Shown in pieces: positions 40,888-49,825 of a stretch of 53,524 nt of DNA. How positions within the stretch are numbered: the stretch's first letter is position 1; each line of letters begins with the position of its first letter. The position numbers were made by a program, and so were the translations under genes. Origin of the DNA: a virus. The DNA is taken from positions 1-53,524 of the IMG/VR virus record IMGVR_UViG_3300017527_000423; one strand, written 5' to 3'. The notes beneath the pieces are model-generated. The model was not told where the DNA came from. It searched no databases and saw only the letters and a list, made by a program, of their open reading frames with translations.

Positions 40888-41462
40888 TGAAGTCAAGACC
40901 CTTTATCTCAGAAGAGCCATCTACTTTAGATAAATATAAACTTGTTTATGAGGGTGATTACGTTCGTGTTCTTGTAGACCCTGTAACTAATTATGAAGTT
41001 ATCGATTCTCCTCCTGGATCTGCAGTACTACCATATTTCTATATTGAAGAAGAGCTTTTCTTTGTTTTAAGAAAAGAATTCAAACCTTTTATAAATAAAC
41101 ACGTTGTAACAATTATTACGGGACGTATAGATGAAGGAGAAGAACCTGAAGAAACAGCTTTGAGAGAGCTTAAGGAAGAAGCAGGTTTTATTGTAACTCC
41201 TGAAGATATTGTGGATTTAGGTCCTATTTCTCTAGGAAAAGAACGTATTTCAATGGAGTATTGTTTCTTAGCCGATTTACAAGGGAACTCTTTTGATGAG
41301 ATCAAGCCACCTACAGATGGGTCTTTCTCTGAAGAGGTAAGTTCGATGTTTACAGTTCCTGCAATGAAGATATTTGATTATCTAGATAGGAACGTTTTTC
41401 AGAGTAGCACGATGCTTTCTGTTTTAGCAAAGGCTATAAGCCACTTTAATCTTCATCGTTAG
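40887..41462 (+). CDS. Nudix hydrolase (191 aa)
   Basis: A complete Nudix box spans residues 79-101: GRIDEGEEPEETALRELKEE and then AGF, with all Glu and Arg positions of GX5EX7REUXEEXGU. Such enzymes cleave nucleoside diphosphates linked to another group, for example ADP-ribose, dinucleoside polyphosphates or capped RNA. The fold around it (VLPYFYIEEELFFVLRKEFK) is that of ADP-ribose pyrophosphatase-like members. The N-terminus MKSRPFISEE is shared with the protein at 24265 and may be a head-targeting tag. The ATG overlaps the sigma-like gene stop by one base. Confidence 0.9.
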   Translation: MKSRPFISEEPSTLDKYKLVYEGDYVRVLVDPVTNYEVIDSPPGSAVLPYFYIEEELFFVLRKEFKPFINKHVVTIITGRIDEGEEPEETALRELKEEAGFIVTPEDIVDLGPISLGKERISMEYCFLADLQGNSFDEIKPPTDGSFSEEVSSMFTVPAMKIFDYLDRNVFQSSTMLSVLAKAISHFNLHR

Positions 41463-41500
41463 TTCTATTTATATCATTATTTAAATATAGGAGATCCACA

Positions 41501-42370
41501 ATGAATAATTTTGAGTCTAAGAAAAAGTATGAAGAGTCTTTAATGAATCTTTTGGAGGACTCTTTAGAAGATTTCTTTCAATCGATACTTTCTCCTGTGA
41601 TATACAACCCGATAGCATCTAAAATTCAAGATGATAAATTCAGTATGGTTTTTAGCTTTGAGAAGATTCTCAAAAATATATTTAAATTTGATTTTGATAT
41701 ATCTTCTGTTTTAGGAAAAGTTAAAGTATCTTATTCCTTTTTTGATGATTCAGGCGAGGTAATGGAGTCCGAAGAAAGGAAATATTCTTCTCAGAATGAT
41801 TTAATTGATGAATACAATATTTTAGCAAAGAGTATTGAAAGAGATTTTAAGAAATACTTAATGAATAAGAAATATATGGATTATGTAGTAACCTCTTTAG
41901 ACGAGTTAGAGAAAGTTAATACGGGAGAAGATGAAAGAGACGAACTTCCGTCTAGATCTTTAAGTGAATTAAAACAACGTGCTGATGAAGTTAAATCTGG
42001 AAAGGCTACAATAGATAAAAAGGATGATATAGAAGAAGAAGAAAGAGTTATTGATAGAAATAAATTTAAAAAAATTTTAATTAATTCTTATAAGAGAAAT
42101 AAATCAGGTAAGGCAGTTAAGATAGTTAACAAGATTTTAGACAATCCGGATAACAGTGATTTAATTAACTCGATTCCTTTTAAAAACAAGGATCAGACAT
42201 CTTACGCTGTTTATTACATTTATGACCGCCTACTAGATATAGATAAGAGTGATAAGGATCAGGTATCATCAACTGTAAAAGATATAGCGGATAGCTTTAG
42301 CGCTGTTCAGTGGATTAAGAATAAAAGTAAAACAACTAAATTAGTTCGACAGGTGCTTAAGTTTGTATAA
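41501..42370 (+). CDS. Hypothetical protein upstream of terminase (289 aa)
   Basis: AGGAG lies before the ATG. The protein has an acidic helical N-terminus (YEESLMNLLEDSLEDFFQSI), a middle domain and a charged linker (KKDDIEEEERVIDRNKF). A basic helical C-terminus follows (KIVNKILDNPDNSDLINSIP, then WIKNKSKTTKLVRQVLKFV). It ends six bases before the terminase large subunit gene. In many phages the small terminase lies here, but I see no helix-turn-helix of that type, so the assignment stays open. Confidence 0.5.
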   Translation: MNNFESKKKYEESLMNLLEDSLEDFFQSILSPVIYNPIASKIQDDKFSMVFSFEKILKNIFKFDFDISSVLGKVKVSYSFFDDSGEVMESEERKYSSQNDLIDEYNILAKSIERDFKKYLMNKKYMDYVVTSLDELEKVNTGEDERDELPSRSLSELKQRADEVKSGKATIDKKDDIEEEERVIDRNKFKKILINSYKRNKSGKAVKIVNKILDNPDNSDLINSIPFKNKDQTSYAVYYIYDRLLDIDKSDKDQVSSTVKDIADSFSAVQWIKNKSKTTKLVRQVLKFV

Positions 42371-42376
42371 TATTTT

Positions 42377-44266
42377 ATGCCTAAGAATAACAATGACTTC
42401 AGCTCGAGCTATTTTAATCACTTAATAGATAATGATGTTAGAAGTCATGTATCAACATCAAAATTAACTTTACATGATTTTATGACTTCTCCGGCTTATG
42501 CCAACTGGAAGTTATATCCTGTTCAAGAAGTAATAGTTAAGATACTTTCTGGGGTAGAGTTAGACAATAAAAATAAGATAGTTAAAATATATGACTATCT
42601 TCTTGAAGACTGTCTGTATGATTTCACAGAAACAGAATTTGTTAAATACGCTTATGATGAAGGTCGTATAGGTTTTAAAGAACAGCCAGATCATATAGGC
42701 GTTCGTTGGTTAATGGCATTAGGTAGACGTTCTTTCAAATCAGCACTCGCAGGCGCAGTTCATTCTTTCCAATTTTTAAAATATATGAATGTAGAAGATC
42801 CTTGGGAATATTATAATATGCGCCCTTCTACTAAAGTATTATCAGGAATATTTTCTACCTCCCTACCTCAGGCAAATATCATCTTTGATGAGGTAATTAG
42901 TTCTTTTAATAGTATCGATACATTTAAGTCATGGAATCCTGATGTAAAGGTGAAAGGTATTTATGTTAAACACCCTAAACATGTTAGATATCTGAAGAAG
43001 AAAGCAAAACCTCATTATGTTATAAAGCCTTTTGCAGCTAATGCTAAGACAGGTCTAGGTTTCTCTTTATTTTGTTTAACAGTAGATGAGATAGGCAACT
43101 TCATAGCAGAGCAGGGAGGAATGTCGGCAGAAGAACTAATAAGGAAGCTATCTCCGACATTATCTACATTCGGTGACGATGCGTTTTGGATGGCAATGTC
43201 TAACGCCACTTCCGATACGGATTGTTACTGGTCTCAATTATGTGATAAGGCTATGGATAATCCAGGAGATCCGTATCAAATTTTCAGATTCCCTTCTTGG
43301 TGGGTTAATCTTAATCCGAAATATGTCCCTGAGAGAAGGAAAGCATTTAAATCAGATCCTGCATCATTTTGGGTAGAATATGGATCCAATTTTGGGGTTG
43401 GCGGTCAAAGATGGCTAGCATCAAGTATAATAAACCTCTCAGAGAAACCTTCAAATATTATTCCAAAACCTTATTACTTTTGTGGTCTGGATTTAGCATT
43501 TACTGGGGATAGCTGCTCCGGAACAGTTCTAGCTCCTTCCAATGACTCGATGCTTGTAGAAATAGAGCATGCCACTCTTAAAGCTGGTGAAGGTGATTAC
43601 AAGGATAAGAAGATAGTCCCTCCTAGAGATTTTGTAGCCATACTAGAAGGATGGCATAGAAAATATAATTTAAAAATGATTATTACAGACCAGCATGAAA
43701 TTATGGGACTGATATCAATGTTGTCCTATCCTGTATTATCCGTTTTACGAGATATTCATTTTACTCAGATTTTAAACGACGTTGAATATAAATTTTTATA
43801 TGATTGGCTTCTTCGTGAAGCGTTTATTCTGAAGAACCCTATACTCCTTGAATCATTGAGAGGTCTTGTAGAGATTAAAAGAAGGGGCAAAGTTCATGTA
43901 ACTGCTGCTTCTGGCAAGCGTGACGACCCTGCTGATTCTTTAGCTAGAGCTCTGCTTGCATTTATAATGTACTGTAGAAAGAATCCAGGATTTTCAAGAA
44001 TATTGAATTATGATTTAGACCAATTTGGGTCGTATGGAACATTTAGTAATGTGTTAACTCAACGCTTAATAAATACTGCAGGTAAGAATTACCAAGAGTC
44101 TAAAACAGATAGGTATCTTGCAGGAATGTCCAGTAGTGAGAAGTTTATGGGAAGTGGGGTGTCTGGAGGAGGTCCTAGAACATCTCATAGCGGTAAGTTT
44201 GGATCTTTTACTAGAGGTAATATGAGAGACAGGTATTTTTCAGGGAATCCAAGGAAACCTATTTAG
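42377..44266 (+). CDS. terL: Terminase large subunit (629 aa)
   Basis: The ATPase part shows a Walker A-like GRRSFKSA (116-123) and Walker B CLTVDEIG with Asp237 and Glu238. WMAMSNATSDTD (about 270-280) lies in the coupling-motif position. The nuclease part has YYFCGLDLAFTGD with Asp372, MIITDQHEI (about 434-442) and KRDDPADSLARA (about 515-526), giving the three acidic positions of an RNase H-fold nuclease. The C-terminus is Gly, Ser and Arg rich. The protein pumps and cuts DNA at the prohead portal. It sits directly before the portal gene, as usual. Confidence 0.9.
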   Translation: MPKNNNDFSSSYFNHLIDNDVRSHVSTSKLTLHDFMTSPAYANWKLYPVQEVIVKILSGVELDNKNKIVKIYDYLLEDCLYDFTETEFVKYAYDEGRIGFKEQPDHIGVRWLMALGRRSFKSALAGAVHSFQFLKYMNVEDPWEYYNMRPSTKVLSGIFSTSLPQANIIFDEVISSFNSIDTFKSWNPDVKVKGIYVKHPKHVRYLKKKAKPHYVIKPFAANAKTGLGFSLFCLTVDEIGNFIAEQGGMSAEELIRKLSPTLSTFGDDAFWMAMSNATSDTDCYWSQLCDKAMDNPGDPYQIFRFPSWWVNLNPKYVPERRKAFKSDPASFWVEYGSNFGVGGQRWLASSIINLSEKPSNIIPKPYYFCGLDLAFTGDSCSGTVLAPSNDSMLVEIEHATLKAGEGDYKDKKIVPPRDFVAILEGWHRKYNLKMIITDQHEIMGLISMLSYPVLSVLRDIHFTQILNDVEYKFLYDWLLREAFILKNPILLESLRGLVEIKRRGKVHVTAASGKRDDPADSLARALLAFIMYCRKNPGFSRILNYDLDQFGSYGTFSNVLTQRLINTAGKNYQESKTDRYLAGMSSSEKFMGSGVSGGGPRTSHSGKFGSFTRGNMRDRYFSGNPRKPI

Positions 44267-44306
44267 GTTGATTATTATTTAATTTATAATAAATAAGGTA
44301 GTTATT

Positions 44307-46349
44307 ATGTCGAATAGTTTATATGGTAATAAAGTAACAAGTAATATTTTCAGAGAAGATTTTATAGAGTCGGCTGTAGGCAAGCTTACATCTTCAGAGG
44401 ATGTTCTTTCTTCCATCATTAATATAGAAGGGGGAGATAAAGAAGCATTTCAGTCTCAAGCAGAGTCAGTGATGAATAGATCTTCTAATGTTTTTGGAAC
44501 CGAGACAGTTATTGGAGGCATCGAGAATGTACCTTTAGATCTTCTTCCATTATTATCGAGAGATATAACTTCTTTCACTGGTAAGGAGAAAAAGAAATTA
44601 GCTCGTATGTTCTATCGTATTGATCCTGTAGTTAGAACGTGTACAGACATAAATACTGATGCCCCTTTATCTAGAATTAAATTAGTACCTCCATCTATTA
44701 AAGATGATGAAGAACTGTCTGAGTATATAAAGAATTTCTTCAATTCTATGATTGACCAAATGAAGTTATTCTCATTTTTTAATGAGATTTTCCATGAACT
44801 TTCCTTGAATAGAGAGATATTTGGTTGGTGCACTTTTAGCGAAGACAATAAGATATGGTCTCATATCAAGTTACTTGAAGATGAGTATGAGCCAGAAGCA
44901 GTTAAAGAAGCAGATGGTTCTATTAGAATTTTTATCAAGATACCTCCTGGTATGGAAGAAGTTTGGGAATCTGAAGTAGCGGACTTAGAAGCGGGTTCAG
45001 AAGAAGCAAAGCTTTATGGAAAGGAGAAAAGAATAGAACTTCCTACAGATCCCTACGAAGGAAGCTTTGCATTTCATATAGACAGAAAACCATCTTCACT
45101 TCATGAAGATGCGGTAGGTCCTATGGACTCTGCATTTCGTTTATTAGTAAGCAAGACATTATTAATTAACGCTTATGAAGCGAAGTTACGAAGGTTATCT
45201 CAACATACTGACATTTATTCAGTTCCAGAAGATCCTGCGATGGTTGATGATTTACAATATAAGTTATGGGTATCACAACATAGTCCTTCAGGAGGACCTA
45301 TTGTCTGTAATTACGAAGTAACTCAGGTTTCTAAGGAACCTGCAATAAACACTTTTGATGTAGCAAAAGATTTAGACTGGATTAATGATAGTCTATTCTT
45401 AAATTTCGGATTGAATAAAACAATAATTCAAGGTGAGGCATCTTATGGAGCAGATAAGATTCCTATGGAGCTTATCAATACTAGATTCTTCTACATGAGA
45501 GAAATCCTTACTACCTTTTGGGTAGATTTCCTAGCAAAGCCTATTGCATTATTTAACGGGTTTTATTTAAAATCTGTTAAGATTGAGCCGGAGTATATTA
45601 GATCTCGGTTGATGAAGGCATACTTTGATAAGGACACTATCATACCAGTGAAGGCTGACATAAAGAAAGATGGTATAGAAGGCGAGGAGATGACTTCTTC
45701 TTCGGTACGGTTACTCCATCCCGAGCCAGAAGAACCTAAAGATGTTGTAGAGAAGTTTTTAGGGGATTATGATTCATACTTTGAGAAATCACCTTATGGT
45801 AAGTTTACCTCCTCTTCTTACAAGAAAGATTTGAGATCAACTCTAATTAGTTCTTTTAACTTTTCTATGTCTAATTCTAAGAGAAGTGTGGGTTATGGTA
45901 AAACGAATAAAGCCTCATTTACTTCATCTAACACTAAGTATGATGGGGTTGAAGGAGAACAGGTAGATATTTATGATCCCTATCTTATATGGTTTATTCC
46001 GCAATTATCATTCAAACGTGTTGCAATTACAGATACGGATGAGGCATTCACTCAATTATTTAACTTATTCTCTCAGTCAGGTCTTCCTTTGAGATACATT
46101 TTAGATGTTTTTAATATTGACAGCGATTCAGCTATAGGAGAGCTAAAGAATGATATGTTCACAGCGAAGGATCCAAAGATATCAGAATTCTTCTCTTCTT
46201 TTTATAGTACGGTAGCTTCTACCTTTGCGGAGAATCCTGCATTTAAGGAGATGTTCTTAGACAAATTTAATTTTGCGGGAGTCAATGCAAAAGATGTTAT
46301 AAGTCCTGAAGACGGCGAAGGTGGGGATGATTTCAGTGAAATAGGATAG
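44307..46349 (+). CDS. Portal protein (680 aa)
   Basis: Portal-type features include LARMFYRIDPVVRTCTDINT (about residues 95-115), the core line FFNSMIDQMKLFSFFNEIFH, and LSLNREIFGWC. A helical stem-like stretch with SEDNKIWSHIKLLED and the segment NFGLNKTIIQGEASYGADKI (about 370-390) also fit. The length and position between terminase and protease genes agree. The protein forms the dodecameric ring through which DNA enters the head. The acidic C-terminus (SPEDGEGGDDFSEIG) is typical of large myovirus portals. An AGG-type ribosome binding site lies upstream. Confidence 0.85.
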   Translation: MSNSLYGNKVTSNIFREDFIESAVGKLTSSEDVLSSIINIEGGDKEAFQSQAESVMNRSSNVFGTETVIGGIENVPLDLLPLLSRDITSFTGKEKKKLARMFYRIDPVVRTCTDINTDAPLSRIKLVPPSIKDDEELSEYIKNFFNSMIDQMKLFSFFNEIFHELSLNREIFGWCTFSEDNKIWSHIKLLEDEYEPEAVKEADGSIRIFIKIPPGMEEVWESEVADLEAGSEEAKLYGKEKRIELPTDPYEGSFAFHIDRKPSSLHEDAVGPMDSAFRLLVSKTLLINAYEAKLRRLSQHTDIYSVPEDPAMVDDLQYKLWVSQHSPSGGPIVCNYEVTQVSKEPAINTFDVAKDLDWINDSLFLNFGLNKTIIQGEASYGADKIPMELINTRFFYMREILTTFWVDFLAKPIALFNGFYLKSVKIEPEYIRSRLMKAYFDKDTIIPVKADIKKDGIEGEEMTSSSVRLLHPEPEEPKDVVEKFLGDYDSYFEKSPYGKFTSSSYKKDLRSTLISSFNFSMSNSKRSVGYGKTNKASFTSSNTKYDGVEGEQVDIYDPYLIWFIPQLSFKRVAITDTDEAFTQLFNLFSQSGLPLRYILDVFNIDSDSAIGELKNDMFTAKDPKISEFFSSFYSTVASTFAENPAFKEMFLDKFNFAGVNAKDVISPEDGEGGDDFSEIG

Positions 46350-46395
46350 GGTGTTATTATTTCTCTTCTACTCCTATATATTTACAGGAGTATTT

Positions 46396-46617
46396 ATGTA
46401 TATTATTGAAATACCTCAAGATCTTAAAAGAGATGATTCTCTTTTAAAAGAGGAAGTTTTAAAATTAAGAAATAAGGTAATGCCTGGGTCTTCTAGACAA
46501 AATTTTAAACTAGTAAATTCTTTAGACCGTCGTGGTTTAGAGTCTCAATTTATTCATTATAAGAGAATATTATTTTACCTGCATCTGTATAAAATTAACA
46601 GGGTATTTAAGAACTGA
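46396..46617 (+). CDS. Small basic hypothetical protein (73 aa)
   Basis: The ATG at 46396 has ACAGGAG upstream; an earlier in-frame start would give a hydrophobic front without a ribosome binding site. The protein is basic and helical (DLKRDDSLLKEEVLKLRNKV, then HYKRILFYLHLYKINRVFKN). The last seven codons and the TGA stop coincide with the conserved core of repeat copy 4, so the end of this gene may have been changed by the element. T4-like phages carry a small gene between portal and protease (gp67/68 head genes); that is a guess by position only. Confidence 0.5.
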   Translation: MYIIEIPQDLKRDDSLLKEEVLKLRNKVMPGSSRQNFKLVNSLDRRGLESQFIHYKRILFYLHLYKINRVFKN

Positions 46618-46674
46618 CAGTAGGACCTTGTCCTCTAAATCCCTCTAACCCCCTAAAATACATATAAAATAGCC
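46596..46674 (+). ncRNA. Repeated intergenic element, copy 4 (putative structured RNA)
   Basis: Core AACAGGGTA (46597-46605) is followed by AAGAACTGACAGTAGGA (46609-46625), with one change from the other copies. GTATTT (46603-46608) pairs with AAATAC (46656-46661), and AGGAC/GTCCT (46622-46634) forms the second small hairpin. CCCCTAAAATA and the AAATAGCC end are shared with copy 1. The first 20 bases also encode the end of the preceding protein. The 60 bases after the element to the next start hold nothing else that I can name. Confidence 0.6.
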
Positions 46675-46732
46675 ATCTAAATCAATTATTTTATAATTAT
46701 TTAGTATGTAGATTTAAAACAAAGGAATTTTT

Positions 46733-47239
46733 GTGAAGTTGATTAATAACAGTTATAAAAAGAAGAGGCTTACACCTGTGAAGAAGTCGAATAAGTCAGA
46801 AAAGAAGAATTTAAAGAAGATAGAATCTTCTTTACCTTCAGAGTCATTTTCTTGTAAAGCAAAGAGTTCGGAGGAGTTTATAGCTTCTCTAAACTCCAAA
46901 TACCCGAGCATAGTAAAGGCGGCATATAATTTAGCAAAAGCTACCTCAACATCTTTTTTATCATCTTTTTTAGATTTTCTTATAGATGAGCCGATGTCTA
47001 TAAAGAAGTATTTCGCTTCTTCCTTCGGTCAGAGGGAACTATCTTCTATTAAGCTATTCCTGAAAGGTGTGGAGAATGGTTCGGTGGTTAATTACGTTGG
47101 TGATGATTCAGAACTCAGAAGAAGCCAGTTTGTAGCAACAGCAGTTAAAGAGGATTATGTAGAGTGTTTTCAGAGAGGGCGAAGTCCTTTGGAATTGTAC
47201 AGATTCGATAAAGAGGATGTAGATATTTCTATTATCTGA
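46733..47239 (+). CDS. Hypothetical head-region protein with basic N-terminus (168 aa)
   Basis: GTG start, with AAGGAA six bases upstream. The first 35 residues are strongly basic (NNSYKKKRLTPVKKSNKSEK, then KNLKK). The rest is a helical, serine-rich part (EEFIASLNSKYPSIVKAAYN) with a charged end. Placed between portal and prohead protease, it may be an internal head or core protein; basic tails of this kind suit DNA contact in the capsid. No family is recognised. Confidence 0.5.
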   Translation: MKLINNSYKKKRLTPVKKSNKSEKKNLKKIESSLPSESFSCKAKSSEEFIASLNSKYPSIVKAAYNLAKATSTSFLSSFLDFLIDEPMSIKKYFASSFGQRELSSIKLFLKGVENGSVVNYVGDDSELRRSQFVATAVKEDYVECFQRGRSPLELYRFDKEDVDISII

Positions 47240-47286
47240 TTAGATACTTAATATCTTATATATTAACATTAATTTAAGGTTTAATT

Positions 47287-48429
47287 ATGGATTTTAACTC
47301 TTCGAATATTTTTACAAGTAATACTTTTAGTTATCTTAAACCACCTATAGTAATTAAGCCGTCTGATTTAGGAAAGAATAGATTTCTTTCCTCGGCGAAG
47401 TTAGACTATAATCCTAATAAGTATTTATATATTCATACAGTGGTCGTCCCTTCTACTAAGTTAGAGAAGAATGGTTTTCACATTAAACCGGGACATGAAT
47501 TCTCTAATACTTGGAGTGATTCAATTCCAGAAGATGTATTAGAGTATTTCTCTCCTACTTTTAAGATTTCTCATATATATTTGGAACATGTTCATATTCC
47601 GCAGTTGAGAAAGGGCCGTGTAGTTGATTATAATCTGTATAAGATGAATATTGGAAAATCAAAGGATGTTTTAGTTGCGGATTGTCTTTTAGCATTGGAA
47701 TTAAAACATAAAGATTTAGTTAAGATGTGTTTAGACGGATCAATAGGTGCTGTATCTCAGGGATGCTTTTCCGATCATCTAACATGTTCAAAATGTGGTA
47801 ACGTTGTTCAGGAACTAGAACAAGCATGTGATCATGTTCATTTTGAAGGTAATTCTTGGTTTAAAGATGAAAATGGTATTACTCGTTTAGTATCCAATCT
47901 TCTTGGATCAACTACAAGAGATACGAGTTTTAGTTTCTTTGATGTGAGTCTTGTAATGCGTCCTTCTTTTTATATAGCAGTATTTCGTGATATTTTGAAC
48001 CATAACAAGGAACAGATTAAGAAGAAAGCAGATGATTCCAGCGTTTTTGATGCGTTGGTATCTATGTTTGGAAGTTCTGACAATTCTGTTATGCCTTCTA
48101 ATAAAGATAGTGAGATTCCTTTAGAGTCTCTATTTGTAGCTTATACGGATGTAAGAGATCATAAGGATATGTGTAAAGATTACGCTGAACTTTTATTGAA
48201 ATCTCATGGAAGTAGATTTTTATCATCTGATACAAAATGCTTTAATTTCTTGAACTTCATGAGAGCTTATGAAGAGTATATCAATCCAACGAAGCTATCC
48301 TTGAATGATAAAATCAATTCTGCAATTAGAAGTTCTGCATTTATGGCTTCAACACCTAAGTCGAGAGAGATTTTTATTTCTGAGGCATTGAAGATGCCTG
48401 CATCCCAATTCTCCGAAGAAGTGGTATAA
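47287..48429 (+). CDS. Prohead maturation protease (380 aa)
   Basis: The family pattern is HxHxP followed by a GSIGAVSQG line: LEHVHIPQLRKG (99-110) with candidate catalytic His101 or His103, and LDGSIGAVSQGC (149-160) with candidate Ser157. CSKCGNV (167-173) and CDH (181-183) complete a zinc-like site seen in many large-phage proteases (SMGC...CSxCGN...CxH). The enzyme cleaves scaffold and capsid precursors inside the prohead. The C-terminus (REIFISEALKMPASQFSEEV) resembles the N-terminal part of the scaffold encoded next. Its order, after the portal and before the scaffold, is classic. Confidence 0.8.
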   Translation: MDFNSSNIFTSNTFSYLKPPIVIKPSDLGKNRFLSSAKLDYNPNKYLYIHTVVVPSTKLEKNGFHIKPGHEFSNTWSDSIPEDVLEYFSPTFKISHIYLEHVHIPQLRKGRVVDYNLYKMNIGKSKDVLVADCLLALELKHKDLVKMCLDGSIGAVSQGCFSDHLTCSKCGNVVQELEQACDHVHFEGNSWFKDENGITRLVSNLLGSTTRDTSFSFFDVSLVMRPSFYIAVFRDILNHNKEQIKKKADDSSVFDALVSMFGSSDNSVMPSNKDSEIPLESLFVAYTDVRDHKDMCKDYAELLLKSHGSRFLSSDTKCFNFLNFMRAYEEYINPTKLSLNDKINSAIRSSAFMASTPKSREIFISEALKMPASQFSEEVV

Positions 48430-48440
48430 GAATACTGCTT

Positions 48441-48481
48441 ATAATTTATGTATGTCAGTATAGTTGACATACATAAATTAT
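48441..48481 (+). terminator. 17-bp perfect hairpin after the protease gene
   Basis: The arms 48441-48457 and 48465-48481 are perfectly complementary (ATAATTTATGTATGTCA and its complement) around a seven-base loop. It lies 11 bases after the protease stop and about 80 bases before the scaffold start. The sequence after it is pyrimidine-rich (TCCGTCCTCCTTTAATTTTA), not a clean T-run. It may end transcription partly, or protect the 3' end of the protease mRNA so that protease is made in lower amounts than scaffold. Confidence 0.6.
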
Positions 48482-48559
48482 TCCGTCCTCCTTTAATTTT
48501 AATATCCTTTTTATCTATTTACTTTTGTAAAACCATATATTGTTTATAGGAGTACAATA

Positions 48560-49795
48560 ATGAAATTATTTCAAAAGATAGATTTAGCTCACCGAAAGGC
48601 TGAAAGTTTTTTAGGGTCTGAGGTAGATCAAAATAAAAGAGACGAATTTGTAGCATCTCTGTTAAAAATGCCTCAAGATAAGTTTGAATCCGAAGTAAAA
48701 GATTTTATTTCAGCAGACCGAATTGGTGGCGACGATGCAGGCATAGACAAGCCAGACACTTCTTACGAAGTAACGGCAGGAAAAGAAGACATTAAACGTG
48801 AAAAGCCTGATACTCAGAAGAATTTACCAGGCGCAGGTAAAGCAGAAGAGATGGATATGTCAGACAAGAAACCTTTAGAATCAGCAGAGAAAATTGCTGG
48901 CGAAGGCGCTAAAGATGAGACATACGATATTCCAGGAGGAGAGAAAAGTAAACTAACTCCTTCAGAAGTTAAGTCACAAAAGTCTACTTCATCAGAAGAG
49001 ACTCCTGCAGAAGAACTTGACGCATCTTTCCTTTCTGAGGAAGAAGTTATCGAAGATGAAGAAGCATCCACTGACGAACCTGCAGAAGAAGATGAAGAAG
49101 TTATCGAAGATGAGCCAACAGCTGAGGATTACTCTTTATCAGTTGACATCGAGGACGATAGTATCAAATCTGCTATTAAAGATTTCAAAGAATTCTTATT
49201 AGAAAATTCTTCAAACCCTGAAGAGCCTTCAGAAGAAGATCTTTCAAATGCCCTTGCTTCCCTTGAAAAACAGTACGGCAGTACAACTGTAGCTGCTTTA
49301 ATCCTTAAAGCTGATGCAAGCGAAGTTGCTGATGCAGAAGACGAAGTAGAAATCGAAGGCGATATCGAAGACGAAGACTATTCAGACGAAGAACCTCTTG
49401 AAGATGATGCAGATGAAGTTGAAGAGTCAGAATCAGCAGATCAAATTGATTATGGTGAGTCTGAAACAGAGAAAGCTGATAAAGGTGAATTCGATGGTTA
49501 CATGGATTCAGAATTCGCTAGCGAAGTTGAAGAAGCTGATGCAAGCGAAGCCGTTGAATCTTCAGACCAACCAGCTTTTACATCAGGCGACAAAGAGTCT
49601 CCAGTTGAATTCCTTTTTGGATCAGCTGAAGCAGATGCGAAATTCGCAGAAGACAATTCATTTGTTTCTTCAGAGAAACCTAAGAAACAGCGAAGAATTC
49701 TTAAGGTTCCAGATGTAAAACGAAAGTCTACATCTCCAGCAAAATCTAGCGACTCAATTGATTTTGACATAGCTTTTGGATCAGCTGAAGCGTAA
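48560..49795 (+). CDS. Acidic prohead scaffolding protein (411 aa)
   Basis: ATAGGAG precedes the ATG. The protein is dominated by Glu, Asp, Ser and Ala, with repeats such as EEVIEDEEASTDEPAEEDEE. It has a helical N-terminal part (FQKIDLAHRKAESFLGSEVD) and a short basic segment near the end (KPKKQRRILKVPDVKRKSTS). FGSAEA occurs twice, at about 349-354 and as the last six residues. Acidic, low-complexity proteins between protease and major capsid genes are the scaffold core of proheads and are degraded by the protease. Residues about 32-52 (RDEFVASLLKMPQDKFESEV) resemble the protease C-terminus. Confidence 0.8.
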   Translation: MKLFQKIDLAHRKAESFLGSEVDQNKRDEFVASLLKMPQDKFESEVKDFISADRIGGDDAGIDKPDTSYEVTAGKEDIKREKPDTQKNLPGAGKAEEMDMSDKKPLESAEKIAGEGAKDETYDIPGGEKSKLTPSEVKSQKSTSSEETPAEELDASFLSEEEVIEDEEASTDEPAEEDEEVIEDEPTAEDYSLSVDIEDDSIKSAIKDFKEFLLENSSNPEEPSEEDLSNALASLEKQYGSTTVAALILKADASEVADAEDEVEIEGDIEDEDYSDEEPLEDDADEVEESESADQIDYGESETEKADKGEFDGYMDSEFASEVEEADASEAVESSDQPAFTSGDKESPVEFLFGSAEADAKFAEDNSFVSSEKPKKQRRILKVPDVKRKSTSPAKSSDSIDFDIAFGSAEA

Positions 49796-49825
49796 GTAAT
49801 CTATTTTATATTATAGAAGTTAGTT

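Noticed and set aside
49398-49718. 106-residue plus-strand frame inside the scaffold gene
   Set aside because: It is a frame shadow of the GAA/GAT-rich acidic scaffold codons, giving an artificial Lys/Met/Gln-rich protein.
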